Position numbers and translations under genes: made by a program
The notes under the pieces: model-generated
The model's input: the letters and a program-made list of their open reading frames with translations, nothing else
Database searches by the model: none
What the model was told of the DNA's origin: nothing
NCBI GenBank assembly: GCA_002197545.1
Contig: NFUO01000632.1
Span: 1 to 61,337, forward strand
Direction of reading: 5' to 3'
From: Acidobacteria subdivision 2 bacterium RH1 MAG20
GTDB taxonomy: Bacteria > Acidobacteriota > Terriglobia > Terriglobales > Acidobacteriaceae
Length of the DNA stretch: 61,337 bases
Part shown: positions 25,301 to 33,799 of the stretch, piece by piece
Numbering within the stretch: the stretch's first letter is position 1
How the letters are laid out: each line of letters begins with the position of its first letter

Positions 25301-26201
25301 GATACTGATAGTTCAATCCCTGAAAGTGGTTCATGGCCGCCCAGCGTTTTGCCGTATAGGTTTCCCGAACGGAGCCGTGCAGGTCGTTGGTTCCATACTT
25401 GGTCGTCTGAGTCGTCAATACGCCCATGGTATGGCCAACGCCGGCATCGAATCCAGTCACATCAAACTTCATCTCTCCAAGTTCATCGATAGTCAGGTTA
25501 AGGGCGGATGCACGTGAGTTACTTTCGTTGGGAGCGCCGTCCAGGCTGAACTCGTTCACGCCGATGTTGCCGTATGCTCCAAAATCCTGGGTCAGACCTG
25601 TCCAGGCCAGCGTATCGTCTGTAGAAGCAGCCTGTCCTGTCTTGCCCTGAACACCGGGCGCGATCAGAGCCAGCCAGGTAGGGTTGTTGCCGGAAACCGG
25701 AAGAGCTTCTACCTGTCTGGTTGTCAGTACCTGCCCGCTCGAACCGCTTTCCGTGTTGAGCAAGCTGGCATCCGCCTGCACAACGATCGTCTGGACACTC
25801 GTTCCCACAGCCAGATGCGCTGGGACGCTCACATGCGCATTTGCCTCAAGCGTGACTCCTTCGCGCAGCAGGTCTTGAAATCCCGGTAGAGACACCAAAA
25901 TCTTATACTTACCGGGAATTAAAGCGCCCACTTCGTAATACCCTGTGCTGTTGGTCGCGCTCTTACGAGATACGCCTGTCGCCATATTCGTGATCGTCAG
26001 TTTGGCTCCCGGAACGATGGCTCCCGAAGGATCGGTTACGGTTCCCGAAATAGTTCCGAGCCCTGTTGTCTGGGCGTTCACAAAATGGGCGCTGGTTAAC
26101 ATGCCTGCGGTCATGCAAATGATAAGAATTGCGCTGGATAGCCATGAAGAGCTGGGTGGCCCTCCGCGCCTTTTGGCGAGCTGTAGAACCTTTGAAGTCA
26201 T
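22314..26201 (-). CDS. TonB-dependent receptor with carboxypeptidase-regulatory domain (Oar-like)
   Basis: A 1295-residue outer-membrane protein. A signal peptide (ending AHFVNA) is followed by a CarbReg beta-sandwich (GTISGTVTDPSGAIVPGAKL), a plug domain (about 130-260, EALPVSGNNPTWL) and a long 22-strand barrel that ends in LSIQGRLRF with the terminal Phe. In acidobacteria such receptors usually take up glycans or their breakdown products. Glycoside hydrolase genes lie upstream on the same strand, and an ACGTTAG-N8-CTAACGT palindrome 116 bp before its start recurs before the GH3 gene. Import of the oligosaccharides made by those enzymes is likely (inference). Confidence 0.93.
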   Translation of the reverse strand: MTSKVLQLAKRRGGPPSSSWLSSAILIICMTAGMLTSAHFVNAQTTGLGTISGTVTDPSGAIVPGAKLTITNMATGVSRKSATNSTGYYEVGALIPGKYKILVSLPGFQDLLREGVTLEANAHVSVPAHLAVGTSVQTIVVQADASLLNTESGSSGQVLTTRQVEALPVSGNNPTWLALIAPGVQGKTGQAASTDDTLAWTGLTQDFGAYGNIGVNEFSLDGAPNESNSRASALNLTIDELGEMKFDVTGFDAGVGHTMGVLTTQTTKYGTNDLHGSVRETYTAKRWAAMNHFQGLNYQYQQSLAGCVNGANTSPACYALENQYGWPGTNMNNGSAAIGGPVFIPKIFDGHNKLFFFASVLNDVFSGAGSQTATVPTVQERTGNFSDLPQQTTNIPTDFTSACPAGTPYYGQYQIYDPFSVTIDSQGIPRRKPFCGNVVPGNRMASSPMVKLYNSLMPVPTQNNPTGSNFAFTQITPQTYRDYTGRIDYKFSSKDNLFVRYTRGNYTKGQNDYTVGSVGEQQGPRWIDVPAIGWDHVFNDHTSLDVTFGGTNFRTHCCYYPGYDKYKPSDLGLPSYTDQYAQGANSALLQLPVLQIANYENSNPGEPASSIGQTDSVPSTYRSFALRGNVTRVQGRHTIRVGAEYRWQNASTGIGGNVSGTYNFDNTYTQQNNGSDSRFQQSNTGLGFAAFLMGIDTSSSVSRSASASLQSPYYAIYAGDTWRVTPKLTIIPGIRFEYEYGVVEKHNQLIVGWNPNADLSSISGPANTAYQAALASATATQRAVLPSSLTIQGGPMYAGVNGAPRNEWNNSYRFLPRLAMAYQATPRLVIRGGYGLFYDTLNALNASIDQDGFSTGTSVSTSSTYGTNFVAGTSPLSDPFPAASSGARFNAPVGSSVGSLYYLGAGPTIYDHNLAPARQQRGSIGVQYQLSDSMVLDVSYNIGYTSNLQVTKGFAYTPAAFYAGGQQPNTAPNTLLSSKINNPFAISNFGGVASSNPGAYNMMSLNTYFTQQQIPISNLVRAYPQMNGLSLNRSLGETHFQEALISLTRRYSRGLTLMASIQFNDQHDRDYFANGFDPSPSWEPSNNSEPVRFTMEGVYDLPFGSGRAWATGGWKSAVFGGFQLSGSYEAQPGQLVNFGNAFFVGNANSNSIKIKKPTYHNEQASGGSNYVQWLNPGTATATPSSDGSTCSYSGNGFVTNPACQPTGYNLRVFPTRVNGVRQMGMNGVDANVQRTFRLVERMSLETTFNAYNLFNHQVLGGVNTNPTDPNFGRVFGDGWPNSSGRWLSIQGRLRF

Positions 26202-26316
26202 AATCTTGCCTCCCTTAAAGCAGTGCCGCTGATTGTTGAAGTTATTTTTTCGTGAATAACAAAGTTGATTTCTTATAACCGGAGATCAAGCTATTCCTCG
26301 CTTCACAAGGCTGACA

Positions 26317-26338
26317 ACGTTAGGACTGTCTCTAACGT
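26317..26338. promoter_or_regulatory. Palindrome ACGTTAG-N8-CTAACGT upstream of the receptor
   Basis: Perfect 7-bp arms, 116 bp upstream of the receptor start. A close variant lies about 180 bp upstream of the GH3 start. Probably the operator of a dimeric regulator of this sugar locus; the regulator is not identified. Confidence 0.6.
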
Positions 26339-26657
26339 AATGCGTATATCCTTGATAACAAGCTGGTTAAATTAATTCGTAACGTCTTAACGGTGGGTAC
26401 GTCGGCAAAACTGCGATTGAAAGGCAACTTGAAAATGCTGGGAGGCATCCTCGGTCATTGGGAATGGGTCTCGTCTGCCGACCCATCTTTGGCTATGCAT
26501 GGGCAAAGCAACCAGCGAAATAAACTTTCACCGCGGAGGGCGACTTTGGAAAGACGGCGGTTTGTAGCATCATCTTTTGCGGCATCCTGCTGACGCAGGC
26601 GAAGAAAGCTCTGGGACGTTCGCTCGATATGCACTCCGCTTCGCCCCGGCGCGACTA

Positions 26658-26770
26658 GAGCATTTTCATTGTTGGTGTTTTACAGTTCATCGAAGGCTGA
26701 CGCCGTTTTTTCCCCAAGGAAAACGGCATTCGCAAACACTATCCCGTTCGCAGTAGCAGTGAAAATGCTC
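26658..26770. mobile_element. IS630-related MITE, 113 bp
   Basis: Both ends carry GAGCATTTTCA(T/C)TG as inverted repeats and are flanked by TA, the target duplication of IS630/mariner elements. The middle holds an 8-bp perfect hairpin (GCCGTTTT/AAAACGGC). There is no coding capacity. The ends match the IS630 copy at 39280-40287 (GAGCATTT), which could supply transposase. Confidence 0.75.
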
Positions 26771-26811
26771 TATAGCTTTCGCCAGACCATTTCGAGGGAA
26801 GTGCTCGATAA

Positions 26812-29800
26812 CTATCTATCCCAGCCATCTTCCATGGAAAGCTGCTCAATGGCCGGGGCAATCTGGCAGACAATATTCGTATGCTGCCAAGTGTCGTTGC
26901 AAAGCACATTGGCCGGAGCATCTGTCCATGGGGGCGAAGCCAAACTTCTGCGGTCTTGGTCGCGATGCGAGAAGAGGGAGAAGTCGATAGCATTCGCAAT
27001 CGCGCGATGGCCCACATCATTAGGATGAAGATGATCGCCGCTGTCATAGGCCGGAAGATACCGGGTTGGATGAGCAGGATCATGTGTCGCGGTATCTTGA
27101 TCGATCACTGCATCGCAACCACTTTTTTCGCTGCGCAAAAAAATATTGACCCGTTCACGAGCGGCTTCTCCGGAGGGAGTCCAGTAATTGGCCCCCTCAT
27201 ACGGCGTAAGCGTAGAACAGAAGAACTGGATGTGTTTCTCATGAGCTCGATCGATAAGCTGTTGGATACCGGCGATCAACTCATCGGCGGTCGGCGGCGG
27301 CTTGGTTGACCCGAGATCGTTGATCGGATCGTCGGAGAAGATCACCCAATGAACGCCGGGTTGCGAAAGCACGTCTCGGTCAAATCGGGACAGCGCGCTC
27401 GATCCTGCGCCATCGACCAGCAATCGGTTTCCGCTGATACCCTTGTTGATCACAGCGATATGCAGGCCACCCTCTTTCAGCCTCGCCGCGAGGACCGATG
27501 GCCAGTCGCGGTTTGTGCCAGGGGTGCTCCTGTACCCTGCCGTAATCGAAGCTCCAAGTGCAACCACCGACCCAGAAATATCGTGCCTGTGAGCATCAGT
27601 TTCACCAGAAAAGTCTGAAGCAAGGAGGCCAATCTGAACCTTGCCAAGCCTCTTTGCCGTCATCGCCGGTACACCCGTCACAGGCGCAAAGCTATCGTCC
27701 GCCATGCGAGTTCCTTGCCGCCTAAGCAAATAGCTCATGCCAGCCGTAGCCCGAAAAGCGACGACCGGGCCGGTTACGCCATTCAAAATCTTCGTCATCG
27801 TACGGCCCGAAACCACATCGACGGCTTCACCCGGCCACGGGTTGCGAATCCGAAGAGGTTGGGTCGTGCCAGCTTCTATGACAGCGGTAGTAACGCGCCC
27901 CTTTCGCACCTGAACATCGACGCGGGTCTTTCCACGTACATAAACGCTTCCATCGAAACTCCATCCAGGCGGCGTTGCCGGCGCAAGTCGGATGAGACCG
28001 TCGTAGTCCTGCACAAGCGTTTCCTGCAATGCATCTGCGACGACACCGACCTGCTCGATGTAAAACTCTCCGTATTGCTTGTCCCAGTTGGCGAAACCGT
28101 TGATGGAGTGCTGCGAGCTTTCGGTCACTTTGAGCAGCATGGACCCCACCTCGCTACCCAGACCCAGCCGCGCCGCCTGCACCGGATCGAAGCTCCAGTC
28201 CGCGACACCCACAAACGGTCGATGCGTGTAGGTACGTTTTGCCAGTTCGAACATCGTGGATTGGTCCCCGATCAGATCGTAGGGCCATACCGGTTCAAGC
28301 CCGATATTCTCAGCATTATGAATCGGCGCTCCGGGAATATAGGATTCCGCGATCACGTCCTGCCCATCCGCATCTGCCGCGACAGGCAGCAGCGTGCGCG
28401 CACCCTTCTCCGGCTTGTGCGGAAACGGCGGAACCTTCGACAATGCAGTCTCAAGCTGGCGCACGAGATCGGGATCTCGACCCAGCGACGAGGCCACCTG
28501 AATCACCACCGGATAGAGCGCCTTCGCAGCAGCGATGTCCGTCGTCGGGTCGGTCACATCCCACTGCGTCTCGTGCGCGTTGGATGGACTGGTATGCAGC
28601 AACCCATCGGTACCCACCTTCTCGTAAGCAAGAAGAAAGCGCGCCGATGCAGCCATGACGGGATAGTTTTCGACGAGGAAGGGGCGGTCGCCTGTCGCCA
28701 GATACTGCTGCCAGATCCAGAGCGAAACCTCAGCTCCGGTCGAGAGCGTCCTCGAATTGTAGTACGGCTTGAAGTCCGCATCGCAGTCACGGCCGATGCT
28801 GATCGGAGTCCAACTTGATTCGTACTCGATGCCCCGCCCATTGAAGCGCATCGTCTCTGGCACACAAGCTCCGGACCTTCCCTTCATGTAGGTTTTGGTC
28901 CAGCTTTCAATCGCCGGAAGGTTCTCCCGGTAGAGATTGAAGTAGGGGGCATTCAGGTCTTCGACCCCGGCACCCAAGTTTGCCGCCACCATCATCCGCA
29001 GGTTCCAGTGCCAGAAGGCCGATGGCGCCCAGCGATGCATATCGCGCGCCGAGGATAGCATGTCGGCAACTCCAGCCTGCGACCCCGGATACTCCGTTCC
29101 TTTCTCGGCTGCGGCGGCGAAAAGATAGATGGCGCGTAAATTCTCCATGTACTCGCCGGAGCCATCCGCAGAGTCTATCTTCATAAGTCCGGCACGATGC
29201 CAGTAGCTATGCCACCAGGTGCGATGCGTCTCTATAGCCGCCTCTGTAAGCGCGCTTTGCGCCGTCGCATACGCGTCCTGCCGACCATCGAAATGAGGCG
29301 CCCCAACGAGAATGCGGAAGTGACCGTCGGCATAGGGCTTGAAGGAGACGACCACAGTAAGCGGATCAGCCACCAAAACCGAAACATCTCTCCCCAACGC
29401 TGTAATTGCCGACAGCGAGCCGAAGTGACGCCCCGACGACTCGGGCTCCTGGTTGTCCACCCATGCCTGCGATAGCAGTCCTACTCTTCCTTTTGTAATT
29501 GCGCGCGGTACGCGTGGCGCCCAGAGCATAAGCTTTGCTGTTTGTGATTCCTCTGGATTTGCTCCCGTCACATCGATGACCAACGTATCTGTGCCGGGCT
29601 GCACGTAGACCGTCGCATGCATCCCCCCGCCCTGTTCTTGCACCTCGCCGTTATAAAGATCCAAACGACCTGCAAAGTCCTTTGCCTGTGTCATCGCCAC
29701 AAGCCCCGGGATTACAACCTGTCCTGGCGAGAGACGCTCTGGCAATGTATCGGCGCGATTCAACTGCGCCGTCAATCCATCCGCCGCCCACACCGCGACA

Positions 29801-30021
29801 CCCAGCCGGCCATTGCCGAGCGGCAGAGCTTCGCCGGCATCCATGTTCGCTCGTCCCAGCACAATATCCGAGCGGCCGATGACACCTGCCACATCAGCGT
29901 GAAACCCGCCATTGTGCCATGCTGTCGTCTGGTCCGAGGTGGTCTGTACTGCTAATATTCTTTGCGCGCAGGCACTGTGCAACAAAGACAGAGACAGAAT
30001 CGAGACAACAATACACTTCAT
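26812..30021 (-). CDS. Exported two-domain enzyme: GH95-like glycosidase fused to an SGNH esterase
   Basis: A protein of about 1069 residues with a signal peptide (MKCIVVSILSLSLLHSACA). Residues 30-740 resemble GH95/clan GH-L type (alpha/alpha)6 glycosidases: GEALPLGNGRLGVAVW near the start, then FWHWNLRMM and NAENIGLEPVWPYDLIGD. Residues about 815-1005 form an SGNH hydrolase: VALGASITAGY (nucleophile Ser near 823, GAS in place of GDS), GISGNR, DPINDLG and DHLHPND (Asp and His). It may remove a terminal sugar and an acyl group from the same glycan. The ATG at 30021 has GGAGG five bases upstream. It lies 50 bp after the beta-helix gene and is last in a four-gene operon. The glycosidase family could also be the related DUF5703 group. 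Confidence 0.78.
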   Translation of the reverse strand: MKCIVVSILSLSLLHSACAQRILAVQTTSDQTTAWHNGGFHADVAGVIGRSDIVLGRANMDAGEALPLGNGRLGVAVWAADGLTAQLNRADTLPERLSPGQVVIPGLVAMTQAKDFAGRLDLYNGEVQEQGGGMHATVYVQPGTDTLVIDVTGANPEESQTAKLMLWAPRVPRAITKGRVGLLSQAWVDNQEPESSGRHFGSLSAITALGRDVSVLVADPLTVVVSFKPYADGHFRILVGAPHFDGRQDAYATAQSALTEAAIETHRTWWHSYWHRAGLMKIDSADGSGEYMENLRAIYLFAAAAEKGTEYPGSQAGVADMLSSARDMHRWAPSAFWHWNLRMMVAANLGAGVEDLNAPYFNLYRENLPAIESWTKTYMKGRSGACVPETMRFNGRGIEYESSWTPISIGRDCDADFKPYYNSRTLSTGAEVSLWIWQQYLATGDRPFLVENYPVMAASARFLLAYEKVGTDGLLHTSPSNAHETQWDVTDPTTDIAAAKALYPVVIQVASSLGRDPDLVRQLETALSKVPPFPHKPEKGARTLLPVAADADGQDVIAESYIPGAPIHNAENIGLEPVWPYDLIGDQSTMFELAKRTYTHRPFVGVADWSFDPVQAARLGLGSEVGSMLLKVTESSQHSINGFANWDKQYGEFYIEQVGVVADALQETLVQDYDGLIRLAPATPPGWSFDGSVYVRGKTRVDVQVRKGRVTTAVIEAGTTQPLRIRNPWPGEAVDVVSGRTMTKILNGVTGPVVAFRATAGMSYLLRRQGTRMADDSFAPVTGVPAMTAKRLGKVQIGLLASDFSGETDAHRHDISGSVVALGASITAGYRSTPGTNRDWPSVLAARLKEGGLHIAVINKGISGNRLLVDGAGSSALSRFDRDVLSQPGVHWVIFSDDPINDLGSTKPPPTADELIAGIQQLIDRAHEKHIQFFCSTLTPYEGANYWTPSGEAARERVNIFLRSEKSGCDAVIDQDTATHDPAHPTRYLPAYDSGDHLHPNDVGHRAIANAIDFSLFSHRDQDRRSLASPPWTDAPANVLCNDTWQHTNIVCQIAPAIEQLSMEDGWDR

Positions 30022-30071
30022 ACCAGCCTCCAACCAGCGCACAAGTTCAAGCAGATCAGACTTCGTTCGTT

Positions 30072-31412
30072 TCAGGACGAAGCCGCATTCAACCCCATCT
30101 GCACATCGTGTTTCGATGCATTCCGAATCTGCGCAGGCCCAGCGAAAAGATTGCCCGATATTACGGCCCGGTCCACAGCCTCTCCCAACGAGATGTGCTG
30201 CTTCCGCTCAAGAAACTCGCATCCCTGTACCAGCAGGCTGCCGGAGGATGCCTGGATCGCGGCGTGGTCTCCCTCTTTGCTCCATTGCACGAAGGTGCAG
30301 TCGCTGAAGCCCACGGTGCCGCTTCCCCCGACCTTCGCGATCTGCTGGCACGGTCCCCAGAAAGCGCTGTTGGCGATGCGAAGCACACCGCGATTGCTTG
30401 CGAGCACCTCGACCATCGTAGGGTCTTCCCCATGGAACGAGGTGAACTCTCCATTCACAATCAAGAGACCATACGGCGCACACTGCTCGACAAGGATGGC
30501 ACGGTTGCAATCGTCCGCGCCGATACCGACGTAGTTTCCGTTGCATCCTCCCGTCGTGGTCTCCACAAATTTGTAACCGATGTGGTATCCAAAGCAGAAG
30601 GTATTGAGCACGTACTCCCAGTCCGCGCGGCCGAAGACAAACGCCTCCCCATTCTCCGCCTGCCAACGGTAAGCTTTGCTGTGCGAATTCCACCATGGAT
30701 TGAAGTGGACATTCTCGATCCTGCCAATATCGTAGATGGCATCGACCCAGATGCCGCGACGCAACGGCTGGCCGGTTACATTGCGAATATTGTGGCGTTC
30801 ATTCTGGCTCGCATCAATACCAAGGTATGGATTGAGCAACTCAACATCCAATACAGCCGGATTCTTTCCGCGCATCGCAATCGTCCACGGATACGCCACG
30901 GGAACGCTCTCCGCATCCTGCTCCGGATAAAAGATAGTGAGGCCACTCGCCGAGCTGTTGCTGTTCAGCGTGAGAAACGGCGTCCCATCCTCCTTCCCCC
31001 TTCCACTCGTCACAAACAGCGCAGTACCATCCTCGCCCGGCTTCGCCTGACCCTTGTCCCGCATACCCGTGTGCGACGGCACGCAGAGATAGGAGCCTCG
31101 AAGCGAGACGCCCTCCGGCACATCGAGCGTACCGCGAAAAAGATACCGCCCCGGCGGAGCATATACAGTGCCGCCCCCTGCCTTATGTACCGCATCGAGC
31201 GCCCGCTGGAACGCGGCAGTATCGTCAGTGCTCCCATCTCCCCGAGCGCCAAAGCTCACAACGTTTTTCGCCTCTGTAATCGAGAGAGGGTCGCCTTTAT
31301 TCTCGGATGCCTGCGCAATGCCCGGCATCCCCACAAGACCCATCATTCCTCCAGCGCATCCCAGTGAAAGCAACTTACGGCGCGACGTTATCTGCGTCCT
31401 CTGATCGATCAC
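30072..31412 (-). CDS. Tat-exported right-handed beta-helix protein (pectate lyase 3 / GH28-like)
   Basis: A 446-residue protein with a twin-arginine signal (SRRKLLSLGCAGGMMGL) and then VVSFGARGDGSTDDTAAFQ, the mark of the pectate-lyase-3 superfamily, followed by AGGGTVYAPPGRYLF and a long repetitive beta-helix (GCNGNYVGIG, VQGCEFLE). Such proteins bind or cleave acidic or branched polysaccharides; the activity is not predictable. The start is a GTG at 31412 with AAGGAG six bases upstream. It begins two bases after the stop of the GH92 gene, so the two are tightly coupled. Confidence 0.82.
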   Translation of the reverse strand: MIDQRTQITSRRKLLSLGCAGGMMGLVGMPGIAQASENKGDPLSITEAKNVVSFGARGDGSTDDTAAFQRALDAVHKAGGGTVYAPPGRYLFRGTLDVPEGVSLRGSYLCVPSHTGMRDKGQAKPGEDGTALFVTSGRGKEDGTPFLTLNSNSSASGLTIFYPEQDAESVPVAYPWTIAMRGKNPAVLDVELLNPYLGIDASQNERHNIRNVTGQPLRRGIWVDAIYDIGRIENVHFNPWWNSHSKAYRWQAENGEAFVFGRADWEYVLNTFCFGYHIGYKFVETTTGGCNGNYVGIGADDCNRAILVEQCAPYGLLIVNGEFTSFHGEDPTMVEVLASNRGVLRIANSAFWGPCQQIAKVGGSGTVGFSDCTFVQWSKEGDHAAIQASSGSLLVQGCEFLERKQHISLGEAVDRAVISGNLFAGPAQIRNASKHDVQMGLNAASS

Positions 31413-31414
31413 CT

Positions 31415-33754
31415 TTAGCTCCTTCCTGATGCTGAAATGCCGGTCTCTCCTGCTATTGGCGACATAGACTGGGGCGCCTCCCCAGGAGCGCTGCCCCATG
31501 TCTTGTTGGGCTTATCACCCATTTCGAGCACAAGACTTCCGCCGTTCGCAATCGCAGCATGGGCGAACCATGGCTTATCGAGGCTCTTTCCATTCAACTG
31601 CGCCGACTGAATATACTTGTTCCGCGCGGAGACATGGTTCGCAATGATTGTGAACTGCTTGCCATTCGCCATCCGGATCGAGCTCTTTGCAAAGATCGGG
31701 CTGCCAATCTCGTATACAGGACTGCCTGGACAGACCGGATAAAATCCCATCGCGCTCAGCACATACCACGATGAAGTCTCACCGCCATCGTCGTCTCCCG
31801 GAATACCGAGCGGCCCGTCTCCATACCAGATATCCATCAGTTGGCGCACACGCCGTTGCGTCTTCCACGGCTGCCCGGAGAAGTCATATAGATAGGGAAT
31901 ATGAAAGCTGGGCTCATTACCCTGCGCATAAAGCCCTACCAGACCAGTTGAGTCGGGAAACTGGTCGAGGTAACTGTACTTCGATGTCCCGTATTGCTCC
32001 ACAAAAAGCTGATCCAGCTTTGCATTGAAGCTGTCTCGGCCACCCATCAACTGAATCAACCCGGCAACGTCATGCTGCACATGGAACGTATACAGCCATG
32101 AGTTTACCTCGGTGAAGTAATCCCTGCCGCCCTGTCCGCCACCGAGCTTCGGATCAAAGTGGGCCACCCATTGCCCATCCGCGCTTTTTGGAGCCATGAA
32201 GTCGATCTTTGAATCGAATACGTTGCGGTAGTTGTGCGCCAGCTTCATGAAGTAGGCATAGTCGTCCCGCTTGCCGAGAGCCTTCGCAAGCTGGGCCGCA
32301 CACCAGTCGTCATAACTTGTCTCGAGCGTCACCGAGACCGCCTGCCTTCGCTCTCCCGTGACCTGCGGAACCGTCTCCGTCTGACCCGCGGCCAGAGCTG
32401 GGAAGAATCCCTTATCGAAGTACACATGGTCCAGGCTTGTCAGCGGACCGCGCCTCCAGGGAAGCATCGTCGCCTGTGTCTCATTCTTCCGGATTGCCTG
32501 ATACGCTTCTTCAACGTCGAAGTCGCGGTAGCCCTTCATGTATGCATCGAGAATGTAGGAGGCCGCATGATGTCCAATCATCACTGCCTGTTCGCCCGCC
32601 ACTGAAGGAAACGATGGCAACCAGCCACTCTGCTCATACATCCGCAAGTAAGAACGGATCATATCCTCCTGCTGCGGAGCCTCAAGAAGTAGCTGCAAGG
32701 GATGAAGTGAGCGGTAGGTGTCCCACAGCCCATCGTCCACATAGAAGTCATGCCCATTGCTCTCGTGGACCTTATGATCGTACCCGCTGAAATATCTGCC
32801 ATCCTCCGCAATGTCCGTCATGCGACCCAAGGACCGATACAGCGCGGTGTAAAAGATCGTGCGCTGCTGCTCACTGCCACCATCGATCTGTACCGCTCCA
32901 AGCCTCTTGTTCCATAGATCCCGCGTCTGTTCCTTCACCTGCTCGAAGCTTCGCCCGGCGGTCTTTCTGTTCAGGTTTTTTTGCGCCTGCTCTGTGCTGA
33001 TGTATGAGAGCCCAACACGGACCTCGATCTGATCTCCTCCTGCACCTGACTCCTCCGCGACGAAACCGATGTGATTCCCAGTCTGGTTTCGGCTCTGCGA
33101 CAGCGCATCCTTCTGCCACGTCTCGTAGTGACGAAAGGGCTTCGAAAACTCAGCGTAGAAGTACTCTCGCGTCTCCCCATCGCTCTCCGATAACTTGGCG
33201 ACCGTCCCGCCTACTCTTTCGCTGCCTTCAACAGCCGAGTCACCGATAATCTTCAGCTCCGAACCATCTTCCATACTCAAAACCAAGTGTGCGGTAGAAC
33301 CCGGCGGCAGTATGAACCGGTAATAGGCTGCCGTCTGGCTGGCCGTAACCTCTGCCTTGACGCCCCAGCTTTGCAGATCTGCCGCATAGTAGTACGGCGT
33401 CGTTGTCTCGAAGTCATGGTCGAAGGCCGAGGCATAGTCCTTCGGCTGTGTACTCACTTTCCCAGTGGAAACCATCAACATTGCCGGACCCGCCGGGAAT
33501 CCGTAGATCTTGTCCGCCAGATACCGATCGTTGATCCCCGGCGTCGTGATCGGCGCAAGGCGCGCCATTCCATGCGGCGTCTGCACATAAGGAACAGTCG
33601 CAGTCAGCAGTTGACCGATACCTCCAATGTTCGGCAGAACATAGTCCACTGGGTCCATGTGCTTCGCTGTAGCACCAACTGCGATGTTCCCAGAAAAACC
33701 CAGCAGCAATGCTGCACACACCCACGATAATGTTGTCCCGCTCTGTACTGGCAT
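31415..33754 (-). CDS. GH92 family exo-alpha-mannosidase
   Basis: A 779-residue, calcium-dependent exo-alpha-mannosidase with a signal peptide (residues 1-28, ending NIAVGA). N-terminal beta-sandwich with YVQTPHGMARLAPITTPGI, then an (alpha/alpha)6 barrel with WDTYRSLHPL, MIGHHAASYILDAYMKG and the strongly conserved GDDDGGETSSWYVLSAMG followed by FYPVCPGSPVYEIG. It would release terminal alpha-mannose in the periplasm. Second gene of the operon after GH3. The ATG at 33754 follows a GGAG four bases upstream; a longer frame to 33793 lacks signals. Confidence 0.95.
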   Translation of the reverse strand: MPVQSGTTLSWVCAALLLGFSGNIAVGATAKHMDPVDYVLPNIGGIGQLLTATVPYVQTPHGMARLAPITTPGINDRYLADKIYGFPAGPAMLMVSTGKVSTQPKDYASAFDHDFETTTPYYYAADLQSWGVKAEVTASQTAAYYRFILPPGSTAHLVLSMEDGSELKIIGDSAVEGSERVGGTVAKLSESDGETREYFYAEFSKPFRHYETWQKDALSQSRNQTGNHIGFVAEESGAGGDQIEVRVGLSYISTEQAQKNLNRKTAGRSFEQVKEQTRDLWNKRLGAVQIDGGSEQQRTIFYTALYRSLGRMTDIAEDGRYFSGYDHKVHESNGHDFYVDDGLWDTYRSLHPLQLLLEAPQQEDMIRSYLRMYEQSGWLPSFPSVAGEQAVMIGHHAASYILDAYMKGYRDFDVEEAYQAIRKNETQATMLPWRRGPLTSLDHVYFDKGFFPALAAGQTETVPQVTGERRQAVSVTLETSYDDWCAAQLAKALGKRDDYAYFMKLAHNYRNVFDSKIDFMAPKSADGQWVAHFDPKLGGGQGGRDYFTEVNSWLYTFHVQHDVAGLIQLMGGRDSFNAKLDQLFVEQYGTSKYSYLDQFPDSTGLVGLYAQGNEPSFHIPYLYDFSGQPWKTQRRVRQLMDIWYGDGPLGIPGDDDGGETSSWYVLSAMGFYPVCPGSPVYEIGSPIFAKSSIRMANGKQFTIIANHVSARNKYIQSAQLNGKSLDKPWFAHAAIANGGSLVLEMGDKPNKTWGSAPGEAPQSMSPIAGETGISASGRS

Positions 33755-33799
33755 AGCTCTCCGTTCTTTTATCTCTTCACATCGCGCCCTCAAGGCGTA

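Larger units (their letters stand above)
26202..26811. other. Receptor upstream region with an operator-like palindrome and a MITE
   Basis: 610 bp between the GH95-like/SGNH gene and the receptor gene, both on the minus strand. It contains the palindrome at 26317-26338 and the 113-bp MITE at 26658-26770. No gene is supported. Confidence 0.6.

Noticed and set aside
27715..28818. 367-codon plus-strand frame
   Set aside because: Antisense of the glycosidase part of the GH95-like/SGNH gene; Arg- and His-rich shadow composition.
29919..31367. 482-codon plus-strand frame
   Set aside because: Antisense of the beta-helix gene, which has a Tat signal and a ribosome binding site.
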